Shown here: positions 52,754 through 61,479 of the stretch, piece by piece
How the letters are laid out: the number at the start of each line of letters is the position of its first letter
How positions within the stretch are numbered: the stretch's first letter is position 1
Assembly: GCF_002443295.1 (NCBI RefSeq)
Contig: NZ_BAOS01000001.1
Span: 248,001 to 312,000 of the forward strand
Direction of reading: 5' to 3'
Source of the DNA: Candidatus Scalindua japonica
Lineage (GTDB): Bacteria; Planctomycetota; Brocadiia; Brocadiales; Scalinduaceae
DNA: 64,000 nucleotides
The notes under the pieces: generated by a model
Told to the model about the DNA's origin: nothing
Databases searched by the model: none
Seen by the model: the letters and a program-made list of their open reading frames with translations, nothing else
Made by a program: the position numbers and the translations under genes

Positions 52754-53950
52754 ATGTATAAATATATTTTAATTTACCGTTTGTTTATAACACTGATTTC
52801 ATTATCTTTCTTTTCTGAAAGCAGTATTGGTTTTGGTGGAGAAACATTACGAAAGAGTGAACGTATTCAGGAATTAAAGAGGATGGATACCTGTACGGTG
52901 CGATGTCACGTTAATTATATGGCATACGAAAATAAATTTGAAGTTACTGGAAGACCTGAAATTTTCAGGCACCAGACACATTCATTTGAACAGCATCTGG
53001 ATTGTACATCCTGCCATGATAATAGTGAGGTTAATACTGAGAACCATGGCAAATTAATAATAAAAAAAGAGAACTGCCTTCAATGTCATCATGTTGAACT
53101 GAAGGGATCTGAGTGCAATAGATGTCATAAGGGAATTGATGAGTATCCTATGAAATATAAAGAAAAACGATTTATACATGGGTTTACCGTGGAAAGTGGT
53201 GTTGATTGTAGTTTATGTCACGTTGAGGATCAGAATGCAACATTGACAAATGAAGAGATCAATTGTGTAAAATGCCACCATACTACACCGAACCTGGATT
53301 GTGTTAAATGCCATAAAGATGATATGGATAGCTATTTTAATACTGATCCACAGAGGAGAGGTAGTCTCTCATGGACTGTCTCTTTCAGACATACACAGCA
53401 CACTGTGCAGGATTTGTCATGCAGGGAGTGCCACTCCATCAGTCATGATAACTATACTGGTATTCTGGAATACGACCTCAATTGCAGTAAATGCCACCAT
53501 ATATCTGATGGAAAAAGAGGCTGTATTGAATGCCATAAAATCCCTTCAGATTTTATTAACGGGAAGCCCGGCATAGGTGAGGTTACTCCTCTACCGGATA
53601 TGATGTTCAGGGCAGTTAAATGTGATGATTGCCACAGGTATAATGATAAAAAATTAAAATTCAGGGGGGTAGAGGAGTACTGTATAGAGTGTCATAATGA
53701 GGATTATGGTAAGCTGTACAAAGCGTGGACACAAACAATCAAGGACAGATTGATAGAAATCAACCGTCAGGTACAAACTAAAGTTGAGGGCCGTAGTAAT
53801 TGGGGTGAAAGTGGAGCAGATGACCGGAAAAATATGGACACGTTTCCGGAGAAGGCGGGGTCGATTGTAGATGTAATAACAAAATACGGAATACATAATT
53901 ATAACCTGACAAGAATACTCCTGGATAATCTTGAAGAGAAAATACAATAA
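52754..53950 (+). CDS. Secreted cytochrome c with eleven or twelve haem motifs
   Basis: This protein of about 398 residues has a signal peptide (YKYILIYRLFITLISLSFF). CxxCH motifs: CTSCH, CLQCH, CNRCH, CSLCH, CVKCH twice, CRECH, CSKCH, CIECH twice and CDDCH, eleven in all. A twelfth, CTVRCH, near the N-terminus has three residues between the cysteines. ATG 52754 is chosen because an earlier GTG lies inside the preceding hairpin. The number of haems is high for one chain. It probably moves electrons within the periplasm or anammoxosome and partners the cytochrome b genes upstream. Confidence 0.9.
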   Translation: MYKYILIYRLFITLISLSFFSESSIGFGGETLRKSERIQELKRMDTCTVRCHVNYMAYENKFEVTGRPEIFRHQTHSFEQHLDCTSCHDNSEVNTENHGKLIIKKENCLQCHHVELKGSECNRCHKGIDEYPMKYKEKRFIHGFTVESGVDCSLCHVEDQNATLTNEEINCVKCHHTTPNLDCVKCHKDDMDSYFNTDPQRRGSLSWTVSFRHTQHTVQDLSCRECHSISHDNYTGILEYDLNCSKCHHISDGKRGCIECHKIPSDFINGKPGIGEVTPLPDMMFRAVKCDDCHRYNDKKLKFRGVEEYCIECHNEDYGKLYKAWTQTIKDRLIEINRQVQTKVEGRSNWGESGADDRKNMDTFPEKAGSIVDVITKYGIHNYNLTRILLDNLEEKIQ

Positions 53951-54179
53951 TTTATACATTAATCATGAGAGGTGCTGAAACTGAGGATGGCAATAGGGTA
54001 CCGTGGATGTCATATTGCCATTCGCACCCCATGTGGTTACATTTCTGTCTGATGTATTTTTGCATTGTTATTTATTGACATAAAACTAATAAGGGGTAAA
54101 ATACGAAAATTATACAATAAATAACAGTCTTGAGTACTTCGGGTAACATTATTTAGGAGAGTAGGGAGGGAGAGTCGCA

Positions 54180-54476
54180 ATGAAGTGCTTAGTTTTTTCT
54201 GTAATAATATTGTCTGTTGTTGGATGTGCTTTAATGAAACCGTCATCTACTTCTACTGCGCCAACAAAGCACCAGATTATTTATAGTTGGTCAAAAATCT
54301 CAAAATTTGATTCAAAAAAAGATGTAGAACGTATTCTGGGTGCCCCTTCTGATATCCTTTATAGTGAGGATACAGAAATATGGAAGTATGATTATGATAT
54401 CTCCAGATCATTTGGAACGGTAAGTTTTCGTAGAAGCGATAATCGTGTATGGTTTTTCTCAAAACCTGCATTCTAG
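54180..54476 (+). CDS. Small lipoprotein (BamE/SmpA-like)
   Basis: This 98-residue protein has a lipoprotein signal with lipobox VVGC at about residue 16. The mature part has DSKKDVERILGAPSDILYSE and WKYDYDI, the KxdVxxilGxPxxxxxxxxxxxWxY pattern of SmpA/OmlA (BamE) domains. BamE supports outer membrane protein insertion, but many stand-alone SmpA-like proteins have unknown roles. ATG 54180 has a good ribosome site (AGGGAGGGAGAG). It appears monocistronic. Confidence 0.8.
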   Translation: MKCLVFSVIILSVVGCALMKPSSTSTAPTKHQIIYSWSKISKFDSKKDVERILGAPSDILYSEDTEIWKYDYDISRSFGTVSFRRSDNRVWFFSKPAF

Positions 54477-54582
54477 CAAGAGATATAATTTGATTGTTCA
54501 TGTTAGTGCGTTTATAGGTACGAGAAAGTTATTATAAGATACTTAATTAAATAAGATAAAAAATATTTTATGGATTTTTAAA

Positions 54583-55272
54583 ATGAGTTTTGGATACTAT
54601 TTGATCAAGAAAGGCAAAATAAAGAAGAAGGATTTAGATGTTGCACTTAAGCTTAATACTGAAAAAGGTATAAGGTTAGGAGTCCTGGCTATAGATGATG
54701 GCCTGTTGACTGAGCCGCAATTAAATATTATTCTGAAGCGGCAGAGAGAGATTAGTGATGCTGGTTTATTTGGAGAAATAGCAATTAATATGAATCTCTT
54801 AAGTAAAGAACAGGTTAATGTACTTTTAGAAAAGCAAAAGGAATACGATAGGATAATAAATCAGATAATGGTATTATCTGGCGCCATTAGCAATAGCGAA
54901 AAGGAAAAAGAGTTAAAACTATTTTACAATATGATAGTAGGCAAGGAAGATTTGGAAGCAGCACAGAAGAATAAAATTGAAAAAAGCCTGAAATTAGGCG
55001 CCTTGGCTATAAAAAACAGCCTGTTGACTGAACAGCAATTAAGCATTATTCTGGAGCGGCAGAGAGAGATTAGTGATGCTGGTTTATTTGGAGAAATAGC
55101 AATTAATATGAATCTCTTAAGCAAAGAACAGGTTAATGTACTTTTAGATAAGCAAAAGGAATATGATAGGATAATAGGTCAGATATTAGTGCTATCTGGA
55201 GCCATCAGCAATAGCGAAAAAGAAAAAGAGTTAAAACTATTTTACAAAAGTGTATCAAAGAAGGAAAATTAA
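54583..55272 (+). CDS. Duplicated GspE N-terminal-like (T2SSE_N type) protein
   Basis: This 229-residue soluble protein is made of two near-identical halves with an offset of 106 residues. Each contains LxxGxLAIxxxLLTExQLxIIL followed by GLFGEIAINMNLLSKEQVNVLL, which resembles the N-terminal domains of type II secretion/type IV pilus ATPases (helical T2SSE_N/MshEN). Alone, without ATPase, it may bind cyclic di-GMP or a partner protein; the MshEN consensus residues are not fully evident. No secretion genes are nearby. The start is ATG 54583. Confidence 0.65.
   Translation: MSFGYYLIKKGKIKKKDLDVALKLNTEKGIRLGVLAIDDGLLTEPQLNIILKRQREISDAGLFGEIAINMNLLSKEQVNVLLEKQKEYDRIINQIMVLSGAISNSEKEKELKLFYNMIVGKEDLEAAQKNKIEKSLKLGALAIKNSLLTEQQLSIILERQREISDAGLFGEIAINMNLLSKEQVNVLLDKQKEYDRIIGQILVLSGAISNSEKEKELKLFYKSVSKKEN
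54733..55247 (+). repeat. Tandem repeat with 318-bp period inside the gene at 54583
   Basis: Unit 1 (54733-54929) and unit 2 (55051-55247) are nearly identical at DNA level over long runs, for example from 54739 to 54842 against 55057 to 55160. The identity at synonymous positions indicates a recent duplication. Confidence 0.85.
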
Positions 55273-55923
55273 ATTACTCACTTACTTTTTTAATCGGAAG
55301 CATGAAATACACCAGCATTTGATGGATATGCTTTTCATATATTAAGTATATTTTTACAGAGAGGTAAAGGCAACAACTGCCTCACCAAATATAAGCTTTG
55401 GCCTGGACTTCCAACTCCGAAATAAACGAAAATTTTTTTTCTGCCAACCAACAACCGTTTCTGGTTTCGATTATGCCTTCCTCTTTATCAACAAAACCAG
55501 GGTCTTTATTCAACATTCCTCTTGAAATATTTTATTTTGATAGTATGGTTAAGTATAGTTATCAAAAAAAATATTAATTAAATTATTTATCATTTGTAAA
55601 TGCGACATAGTGAAAGTACGTAAAATTCTTTAGGTTAAGATTGGTAGGGAGAAAGCCTGTGAGAATAGTACATGCACATGAAGCCGGTAAAATAATCACA
55701 AATAGATCTTTATATCTAAGCTTCGGTGGGTCCAGAGGAAGGTCTACCGTGGCTTTTTTTAATTTTACGTATTTGTCCATTATTTCTTAAAACATGTTAT
55801 AGAGGCATTATAAAACGTAAACCTTTAGTAATCATGGACAAGAGTACACAAAGTTAAACGGCTAAAAGAGTTTATAAGTGAAGCAATTTCGTAACTGTTC
55901 ATATATAATAGGAGGTAAATACC
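55273..55923. other. Spacer with a possible minus-strand gene remnant
   Basis: The 651-bp spacer holds no complete gene. A 44-codon minus-strand frame at 55382-55516 starts MLNKDPGFVDKEEG and ends VQAKAYIW; composition looks coding-like. A second minus-strand frame at 55583-55780 is Leu-rich with no ribosome site. Both may be remnants. AATAGGAGGTAAATACC ends the spacer as ribosome site for the next gene. Confidence 0.35.
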
Positions 55924-56361
55924 ATGCACAATAAGTTGTCGAAATTAATATCTACAATATTCATTATCATTATTTTATGTTATGTATCGGTTTCAAGATT
56001 AAGCCATGCAGGCCCAGAGGATTTTGGTACAGTTAACAACATGGAAGATAAGCGTATGAAATGCCTGCAAGTGGTTGCAGAAACAACAATTGAGATGCTC
56101 ATTGCAAGTAGAAGTGTAATTGCTAAGAATCAGGAACTCATAAATATTGATCCGGCAACAGGAAATTATTCCATGAAGGGTTTTGTACCTGCTGTGGCAG
56201 GTTCACAGATAGCTAATGATTTCAGCCTGATGACCGGGCATAAATTAAAACAGACAAGTCTCAGAGTAAGGAATCTTTCAAATTCACCTGATGAATGGGA
56301 GAGGAAGGTATTGAAATTATTAGAGTTACCTGAACATCCGGAAAGGTGTTGGCATTGGTGA
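55924..56361 (+). CDS. DUF3365 (Tll0287-like) haem-sensor protein, N-terminal part
   Basis: This 145-codon frame has a signal peptide (KLISTIFIIIILCYVSVSRL) and the N-terminal part of a DUF3365 domain (VAGSQIANDFS..LKQTSLRVRNLSN). It stops at TGA 56359-56361. The rest of the domain, with the haem-binding CLQCH, is in frame +1 directly after. A one-base change near 56338-56346 would restore a single protein of about 220 residues. Tll0287-like proteins bind haem c through CxxCH and sense redox state or ligands. GGAGG stands before ATG 55924. Confidence 0.7.
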   Translation: MHNKLSKLISTIFIIIILCYVSVSRLSHAGPEDFGTVNNMEDKRMKCLQVVAETTIEMLIASRSVIAKNQELINIDPATGNYSMKGFVPAVAGSQIANDFSLMTGHKLKQTSLRVRNLSNSPDEWERKVLKLLELPEHPERCWHW

Positions 56362-56362
56362 A

Positions 56363-56587
56363 ATGGTGGAGGTAGATGGTAAGAAAAGATTCAGGTTCAT
56401 AAAGCCGATCTATGTTGATGTGGGATGTTTACAGTGTCATGGTAAAAAGAGAGAAATTCGTCCGGAAATTAAACAGTTTCTGGAAAGCAAATATCCTTTT
56501 GATCAGGCATTTGAGTATAAAGAGGGAGAACTTCGTGGCGGGATAAGCATAAGTATTTCACCAGAACTATTAGGTATAGAAAAATGA
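56363..56587 (+). CDS. DUF3365 haem-sensor protein, C-terminal part with CxxCH
   Basis: This 74-codon frame continues the DUF3365 domain: [19 protein letters not shown] is read upstream in the same frame, then [16 protein letters not shown]. The CLQCH motif would hold haem c. It ends with [14 protein letters not shown], the usual end strand of the domain. No ribosome site precedes ATG 56363, so on its own it is unlikely to be translated. Its stop overlaps the histidine kinase start (ATGA, 56584-56587), so the two genes form a sensor-kinase pair. Confidence 0.7.
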   Translation: MVEVDGKKRFRFIKPIYVDVGCLQCHGKKREIRPEIKQFLESKYPFDQAFEYKEGELRGGISISISPELLGIEK

Positions 56588-58566
56588 AGTTCACGAGATT
56601 TGGTACTAAACTTTTTTATTTATTCCTGTTGGTGTCGCTTTTGCCTCTCGGTATTGCAGGCGGGATAGTTTACCTGTATATGCACGACAGCATGAAAAAA
56701 GAGGTACTAAAGCAGCTACGGTCTAATGCGTATAGTCTTAATAGTCAGTTGGATCTCTTATTGTCAAAAAGAAGATTCAGGGTTGCAGATATTAGTTCTG
56801 ATGGTTTTATCAGAGATTGCGTCGAAAAGGTATCTTACCAGCCGCCTGATTATTCTCAGATTATCGAAAAGTTAAATACTCACCTGATTGTAAATATGAA
56901 ACGCTTAGACCCTGATATTCTTGAAATACAGATTCTCAACCATACAGGTAAGGTCATCGCTTCAACCTCTCTGGAGCAAGTAGGTAAAGACTGCTCTCAT
57001 AAAGACTACTTTAGAATCCCGTTTCTTTCACACGAGCAAATGGGCCCATATTTTGCTGATGCAGCAGATCCTTCTGAAAATCATGAAAGACTAAAGTTAG
57101 TATTTTCGTCAATTCTTACAGATAAGCTTTTTCAAAAACCTCTGGGTGTTCTTGTAACTAAGGTGAAGGGTACAATACTTCAAAACATTCTTCATGCAAC
57201 GGTACCTCAATCGAACGAAAAAGATTTTGTTGCACAGTATAGTGCAATTTATATCGTGAACAGCAAAATGTTAATGATAGCAGGCTCAAGCGATACTGCA
57301 GAATTCAGTGCTGGAAATACTATAGATACACCAGAAGTGCAGCGGGTGCTGGATACAAAAAGGGAATTTTCCGGAATATGTAAAAATTATAGGGGTGTGC
57401 AGGTGTTTTCTATGGCATTATATGTGCCTGAGACGAACTGGGTAATTCTGTCAGAGAAAGACGTCAAAGATGCATTTCTGCCATTAGCGAGGATCACGTA
57501 TATTTTTGCTATATCCGGATGTGTGGCACTACTTCTGGTATTTATATTTGCATTTGTTGTTTCAGGTAAAATAAATTCAGCCATAAGAAATCTGTTAGAG
57601 GGAATCAGAAGAATTGCAAGAGGTGATTTTGCACACCAGATAGCAGTTATCAGGAGTAAGGACGAAATTGGCGAACTGAGTGAGTCATTTGTACAAATGT
57701 CCAAAAAACTAAAAATCTCACACGAGAAATTAGAGGAACATAGTCGAACACTGGAACAAAAAGTTGAAGAAAGAACAGTTGAATTAAGAGAAGCAGATAG
57801 GATGAAAACTGAATTTTTATCTTTAGTTTCGCATGAATTAAGAACACCACTTGCAGCAGTATTAGGTTATGCGAAAATTATAAACAAAAGATTTAGCGAT
57901 GTTATCTTTCCTAATGTCAGATCTGAAGATGATAAGGTTGCGGTCTCAATTGGAAAGGTTAAAAATGGCCTTAACACAATAATTTCAGAAGGTGAGAGAT
58001 TAACTGAGCTTATAAATGATCTCCTTGACATGGCAAAAATTGAGTCTGGAAAAGCCGAGTGGGAGATGAAGCCTGTTTCAGTTGCTGAAATTATTGAACA
58101 AGCAACAATAATAACCAGCAGCTCCTTTGAATTGTATGGACTTGAGCTGCTAAGTGATGTTGATGAAGGGCTGCCTGAGGTTGTGGCAGACAGGGATCGG
58201 CTGGTGCAGGTGATGCTTAATCTTATTTCTAATGCTATGAAGTTCACAGAAAAGGGATCTGTACTATGCCGTGCAAGGAAGAAAGATAACGAGATAATAA
58301 TAAGTGTAAAAGATACTGGCACAGGAATATATGATGCTGATCAGAAGACGATATTTAAGAAATTCAAGCAAACAGGAACTACTACTAAAGGCAAGCCGAA
58401 AGGGACTGGGCTTGGACTTCACATCTGCAAAGAGATTGTAAATCATCATGGTGGCAGGATATGGGTGGAAAGTGAGCCAGGGAAGGGAAGTACCTTTTCA
58501 TTCACTCTGCCAATCCCCTGTGGTTGTGGACCACTCACATGTACAGGCGCAAGTGATAAGGTATAA
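56584..58566 (+). CDS. Membrane sensor histidine kinase with extracytoplasmic domain
   Basis: This 660-residue protein has an N-terminal membrane helix (13-32), a large periplasmic domain to about residue 300 of Cache type, a second helix (about 305-328), a HAMP domain (330-383), a coiled linker, a HisKA domain with SHELRTPL (His417) and a catalytic domain with [21 protein letters not shown] and [12 protein letters not shown]. All phospho-transfer motifs appear intact. The tail has Cys-rich CGCGPLTC. It overlaps the haem-sensor frame by 4 bp, so it probably reads that sensor. No response regulator is next to it. Confidence 0.92.
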   Translation: MKFTRFGTKLFYLFLLVSLLPLGIAGGIVYLYMHDSMKKEVLKQLRSNAYSLNSQLDLLLSKRRFRVADISSDGFIRDCVEKVSYQPPDYSQIIEKLNTHLIVNMKRLDPDILEIQILNHTGKVIASTSLEQVGKDCSHKDYFRIPFLSHEQMGPYFADAADPSENHERLKLVFSSILTDKLFQKPLGVLVTKVKGTILQNILHATVPQSNEKDFVAQYSAIYIVNSKMLMIAGSSDTAEFSAGNTIDTPEVQRVLDTKREFSGICKNYRGVQVFSMALYVPETNWVILSEKDVKDAFLPLARITYIFAISGCVALLLVFIFAFVVSGKINSAIRNLLEGIRRIARGDFAHQIAVIRSKDEIGELSESFVQMSKKLKISHEKLEEHSRTLEQKVEERTVELREADRMKTEFLSLVSHELRTPLAAVLGYAKIINKRFSDVIFPNVRSEDDKVAVSIGKVKNGLNTIISEGERLTELINDLLDMAKIESGKAEWEMKPVSVAEIIEQATIITSSSFELYGLELLSDVDEGLPEVVADRDRLVQVMLNLISNAMKFTEKGSVLCRARKKDNEIIISVKDTGTGIYDADQKTIFKKFKQTGTTTKGKPKGTGLGLHICKEIVNHHGGRIWVESEPGKGSTFSFTLPIPCGCGPLTCTGASDKV

Positions 58567-58692
58567 TCGGCTAACGATCAGATTATAGTTAGTGACTACA
58601 GTGGAAAGAATAAGTACACTAAAAGCATGTAATATTTGTCTTATGTTCTTTTATATCAAGGTTTAACATGAAACAGTAGGTTTAATAGTATC

Positions 58693-58955
58693 ATGATTGA
58701 AGAATGCGTGCATTTTAACTCTGACGGTTTAAAGCTTGAGGGTGTTTTGTCATATGATGAAAACGTTATGAGCCCACCACTTGCTCTTTTGTGCTCACCT
58801 CACCCTCACCACAGTTTGCACAAAATATCTTTAATGACAACAGACAACAAAATGCGTATACAAACCCCGATTTTCTATCAATGTGCAGGAATCATATAGA
58901 TGAAGTCATGGGAGAGTATGGTTCTGATACTTCAGGTGATAAGGGTGGTATATAA
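58693..58955 (+). pseudogene. Chimeric remnant: alpha/beta-hydrolase N-terminus joined to another reading frame
   Basis: From ATG 58693 the frame reads the start of a dienelactone-type alpha/beta hydrolase (LKLEGVLSYDEN, LALLCSPHPHH) and then loses similarity and ends at 58899. From about 58812 another frame gives coding-like text (NAYTNPDFLSMCRNHIDEVM, then EYGSDTSGDKGGI) ending at 58953-58955. The most economical view is a deletion that fused remnants of two genes. Neither part would fold alone. Confidence 0.5.
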
Positions 58956-59370
58956 AGAAGTGGTGGAAATGGTAGGTGTTTTACTAGCTCACTCAAGTTG
59001 ATTTTCGTGAATACCACTGAAAGTATTGACAAAAGTTTAGCTTTGTTATCATTTCTTTTTAACACCATTCATAATATCAAGCGTAATCAGGTGGTCAAGC
59101 TAATATGTTATAATCCTTTCATCTTGTTGCTCTACATTCCCGAAATCGCTATAACTAAACATCGCCTTACCACACTACGTAGTGTTTAAACGTGACAAAA
59201 CGTGGCTTTGTTGTTGACAAATAAAAACGTTTATGGTTTACTACGTCGATCAATAGGGGTGTAAACAGATTAATTAGATACATATTGAGATGGATCCTAC
59301 AATTTAGCACATGGGTCTCGCATTGTCCCTTACATTTTATTTATCAGTGAGTAGAGGAGGAAAAGAGAAT
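58956..59370 (+). other. Spacer carrying upstream block A of the PEP-CTERM genes
   Basis: This 415-bp spacer contains the repeated block at 59011-59125 and a Met-initiated 63-codon frame at 58998-59189 that I reject as a shadow of the repeat. The ribosome site GAGGAGG precedes the next gene. Confidence 0.4.
59011..59125 (+). repeat. Repeated upstream block, copy A
   Basis: It shares with 60319-60435 the ordered elements TTGACAAAAG, TTTGTTATCATT, AACACCATT, CAAGCG.AATCAG.TGGT and CCTTTCAT. Both copies precede PEP-CTERM genes, about 250 and 100 bp away. TTGACA (59026-59031) might be a -35 element. Confidence 0.6.
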
Positions 59371-60135
59371 ATGGAAATAATTAAGTCATATTATAATATT
59401 AAGCCTAAAGTCGTATTGTGCATAGTGCTTATATCGCTATTTTTAATCCCACTTATTACGTATGCGACCACAATATACAATATTAAGGATGACTGGAGTG
59501 ACACAAATAACCCCAATGGCGTATGGTCATTAAATAGGAATGGAGCACTCTTAACCGCCAGGATTGCTGGAGGTGACAGTTGGGGTTCCCCACAGCAGGC
59601 GTGGGGATCAGGGCAAAGTTTCGAAAACATTTTTAAGAGTAATGGTACCGAACAGTTCACCCACGACTGGCAGCAGGACGACATAGTTACACACACACCC
59701 AATAGTACGTCACAGTTCCATGAAATAAAATGGACAAGTCCAGAAGATGGCGTATTTTCAATATCAGGAGCAGCTTGGTCAACACGTGCGTTAAGTAGAA
59801 CGAATATATGGTCACTGCACAGCAACGGTAACCTCCTCACACAGGGTGTTCTCCAATTTGGCCCCACATCAAGAGCGAACCCGTTCTTATTTGAGAACGG
59901 AAGTAATGGGAGTTCCGTCATTCAAAACCTATCGTTATTTAAAGATGACACCATACAGTTGCGAATACAAAATATATCTGGCTTAGGAGATTATGTAGGT
60001 CTTAATCTGCAGATCGAAGGCGGGCCAGCAGCAGTTCCAGAACCCGCAACAATCGCCCTTCTCGGTATAGGTTTAACAGTACTTGCAGGAGCAGAAGTAA
60101 GACGCAGACGAAAAAAGAAAACAATTAATAGCTAG
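59371..60135 (+). CDS. PEP-CTERM exported protein
   Basis: This protein of about 254 residues has a signal (KVVLCIVLISLFLIPLITYA), a beta-rich, Gly/Asn/Ser-rich middle with four WSL or WS repeats, and a C-terminal PEP-CTERM signal: VPEPATIALLGIG followed by a helix and ARG-rich RRRRKKK. The signal directs exosortase (EpsH-type) processing and export in Gram-negative bacteria with exopolysaccharide. ATG 59371 is chosen after GAGGAGG; the earlier ATG 59311 adds residues before the signal. The middle has no domain I can name. No exosortase gene is in the window. Confidence 0.85.
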   Translation: MEIIKSYYNIKPKVVLCIVLISLFLIPLITYATTIYNIKDDWSDTNNPNGVWSLNRNGALLTARIAGGDSWGSPQQAWGSGQSFENIFKSNGTEQFTHDWQQDDIVTHTPNSTSQFHEIKWTSPEDGVFSISGAAWSTRALSRTNIWSLHSNGNLLTQGVLQFGPTSRANPFLFENGSNGSSVIQNLSLFKDDTIQLRIQNISGLGDYVGLNLQIEGGPAAVPEPATIALLGIGLTVLAGAEVRRRRKKKTINS

Positions 60136-60167
60136 GTAATTATATTTCAATATAGTTTCATTATACA

Positions 60168-60211
60168 GACGCCTGCATTCTTCATACAACGAAGGATGTA
60201 GGTGTTTTTTT
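60168..60211 (+). terminator. Terminator, copy 2 of the repeated hairpin
   Basis: ACGCCTGCATTC (60169-60180) pairs, with G-U pairs, to GGATGTAGGTGT (60194-60205), then seven T residues. Flanks also match copy 3 at 61200. Confidence 0.8.
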
Positions 60212-60318
60212 ATGTCTACTACATACCACACTCACCAGTAATATACTTGTGTGTCCTGATGTTTAGGCTTCACATTACAATGAACCCCATTATATCACCG
60301 CAACTGTAAGTCTTATTC

Positions 60319-60435
60319 AATACCATACCATTGACAACATTGACAAAAGCCTGGTTTGTTATCATTCCTCATAAACACCATTTAGATACCAAGCGGAATC
60401 AGTTGGTAAATCTGAAGTGTCACAGCCTTTCATTT
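60319..60435 (+). repeat. Repeated upstream block, copy B, in the spacer 60136-60531
   Basis: Counterpart of 59011-59125, with the same order of conserved elements including TTGACAAAAG, TTTGTTATCATT and AACACCATTT. The 396-bp spacer holds no gene; it also contains terminator copy 2 and ends in an AAGGAGG ribosome site. Confidence 0.6.
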
Positions 60436-60531
60436 TTCAATCAGTATTTTAATTTTCTTGTTGATTTATTAATTAAACACTATAGGCTTCTGTATATATA
60501 ATTGTACATTTCAATTAAAGGAGGGTGTATT

Positions 60532-61167
60532 ATGAAGAAGCTTCTCATCTTGGTTTTTGCATTTCTGCTTTGCAGTCCTACCTCACAGGCAACATTAATT
60601 GACAATCTTGATGGTACAATTACAGACACAAATACCGATCTAATGTGGCTTCAAGATACTAGGTATGCCATGACAAGTGGATATGATCATGATGGTAATA
60701 TGGACTGGTATGAAGCAATGGAATGGGCAGAGACACTAAGCTTTGGAGGTTTTAACAACTGGAGGTTACCGTCCATGGATGTCAATGGTGACATGGTTAT
60801 AGTGGATGGCTCCAGTGTAAGCGCAACAGAGCTCCTAGACAACGAATATGCCTATATGTACTACTTTAATGGCATTACCCCGTTTATCCCTGACGTCTTT
60901 ACTAACTTCGCACCTTCTGGGTTACGGAATTACTGGTCTAGTACATTATCAACAACCGATCTAGATAATGCCCATCATTTTCTTTTTGTTAACGGCGGCC
61001 AGAGCGAAATGGACAAGGAATATGGGGGTGGCTATCTTTGGGCAGTGCGTGACATAAATTCTGTTCCAGAACCCACAATAATCACCCTCTTCTGCATCGG
61101 CATAGTGGGACTTGCAGGTGCGGAAGTAAGACGCAGACGGAAGAAGAAAGCAGTTGTTAAAAGCTAG
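60532..61167 (+). CDS. PEP-CTERM exported protein with DUF1566 domain
   Basis: This protein of about 211 residues has a signal peptide (LLILVFAFLLCSPTSQA) and a DUF1566 (Lcl C-terminal) domain: DGTITDTNTDLMWLQD, NNWRLPSMDVNGD and NYWSSTLSTTD are its signatures. It ends in VPEPTIITLFCIG, helix and RRRRKKK, a PEP-CTERM sorting signal. DUF1566 is common in surface proteins; ligand unknown. ATG 60532 follows AAGGAGGGTGT. It has the same upstream block and terminator as the preceding gene, so both may be co-regulated surface proteins. Confidence 0.88.
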   Translation: MKKLLILVFAFLLCSPTSQATLIDNLDGTITDTNTDLMWLQDTRYAMTSGYDHDGNMDWYEAMEWAETLSFGGFNNWRLPSMDVNGDMVIVDGSSVSATELLDNEYAYMYYFNGITPFIPDVFTNFAPSGLRNYWSSTLSTTDLDNAHHFLFVNGGQSEMDKEYGGGYLWAVRDINSVPEPTIITLFCIGIVGLAGAEVRRRRKKKAVVKS

Positions 61168-61199
61168 GTAATTATTTACTAAGATTGATTCATTATACA

Positions 61200-61243
61200 G
61201 ACGCCTACATTCTTTATACACTTAGGGATGTAGTCGTTTTTTT
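61200..61243 (+). terminator. Terminator, copy 3 of the repeated hairpin
   Basis: ACGCCTACATTC at 61201-61212 faces GGATGTAGTCGT at 61226-61237, imperfectly paired, with a T run to 61243. The surrounding spacer 61168-61479 holds no gene. TTGCGACA and ATGCGACA repeats lie just before the next gene. Confidence 0.75.
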
Positions 61244-61479
61244 ATGTCTATTATATCCCAATACATCTCACCAGCAATATCCCTGTATGCCCTTAATTTA
61301 AGTTTTTACATATTCAATCTGTAACATAGGGAACTTTGAAACAGAATGGTTAAGTGAGCAAATATTATTATCAAAACCTGTCGCCTTCCCCCTAAAAAGA
61401 CGACACCTCCCTACTTTCACTCTTCGCAAGTCCTTATTTTTCGGTCAATGGAAAAAATATATTGCGACAAATATGCGAC

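Noticed and set aside
58998-59189. 63-codon plus-strand frame
   Set aside because: It overlaps the repeated upstream block of PEP-CTERM genes, has no ribosome site, and the matching block at 60319 does not keep the frame.
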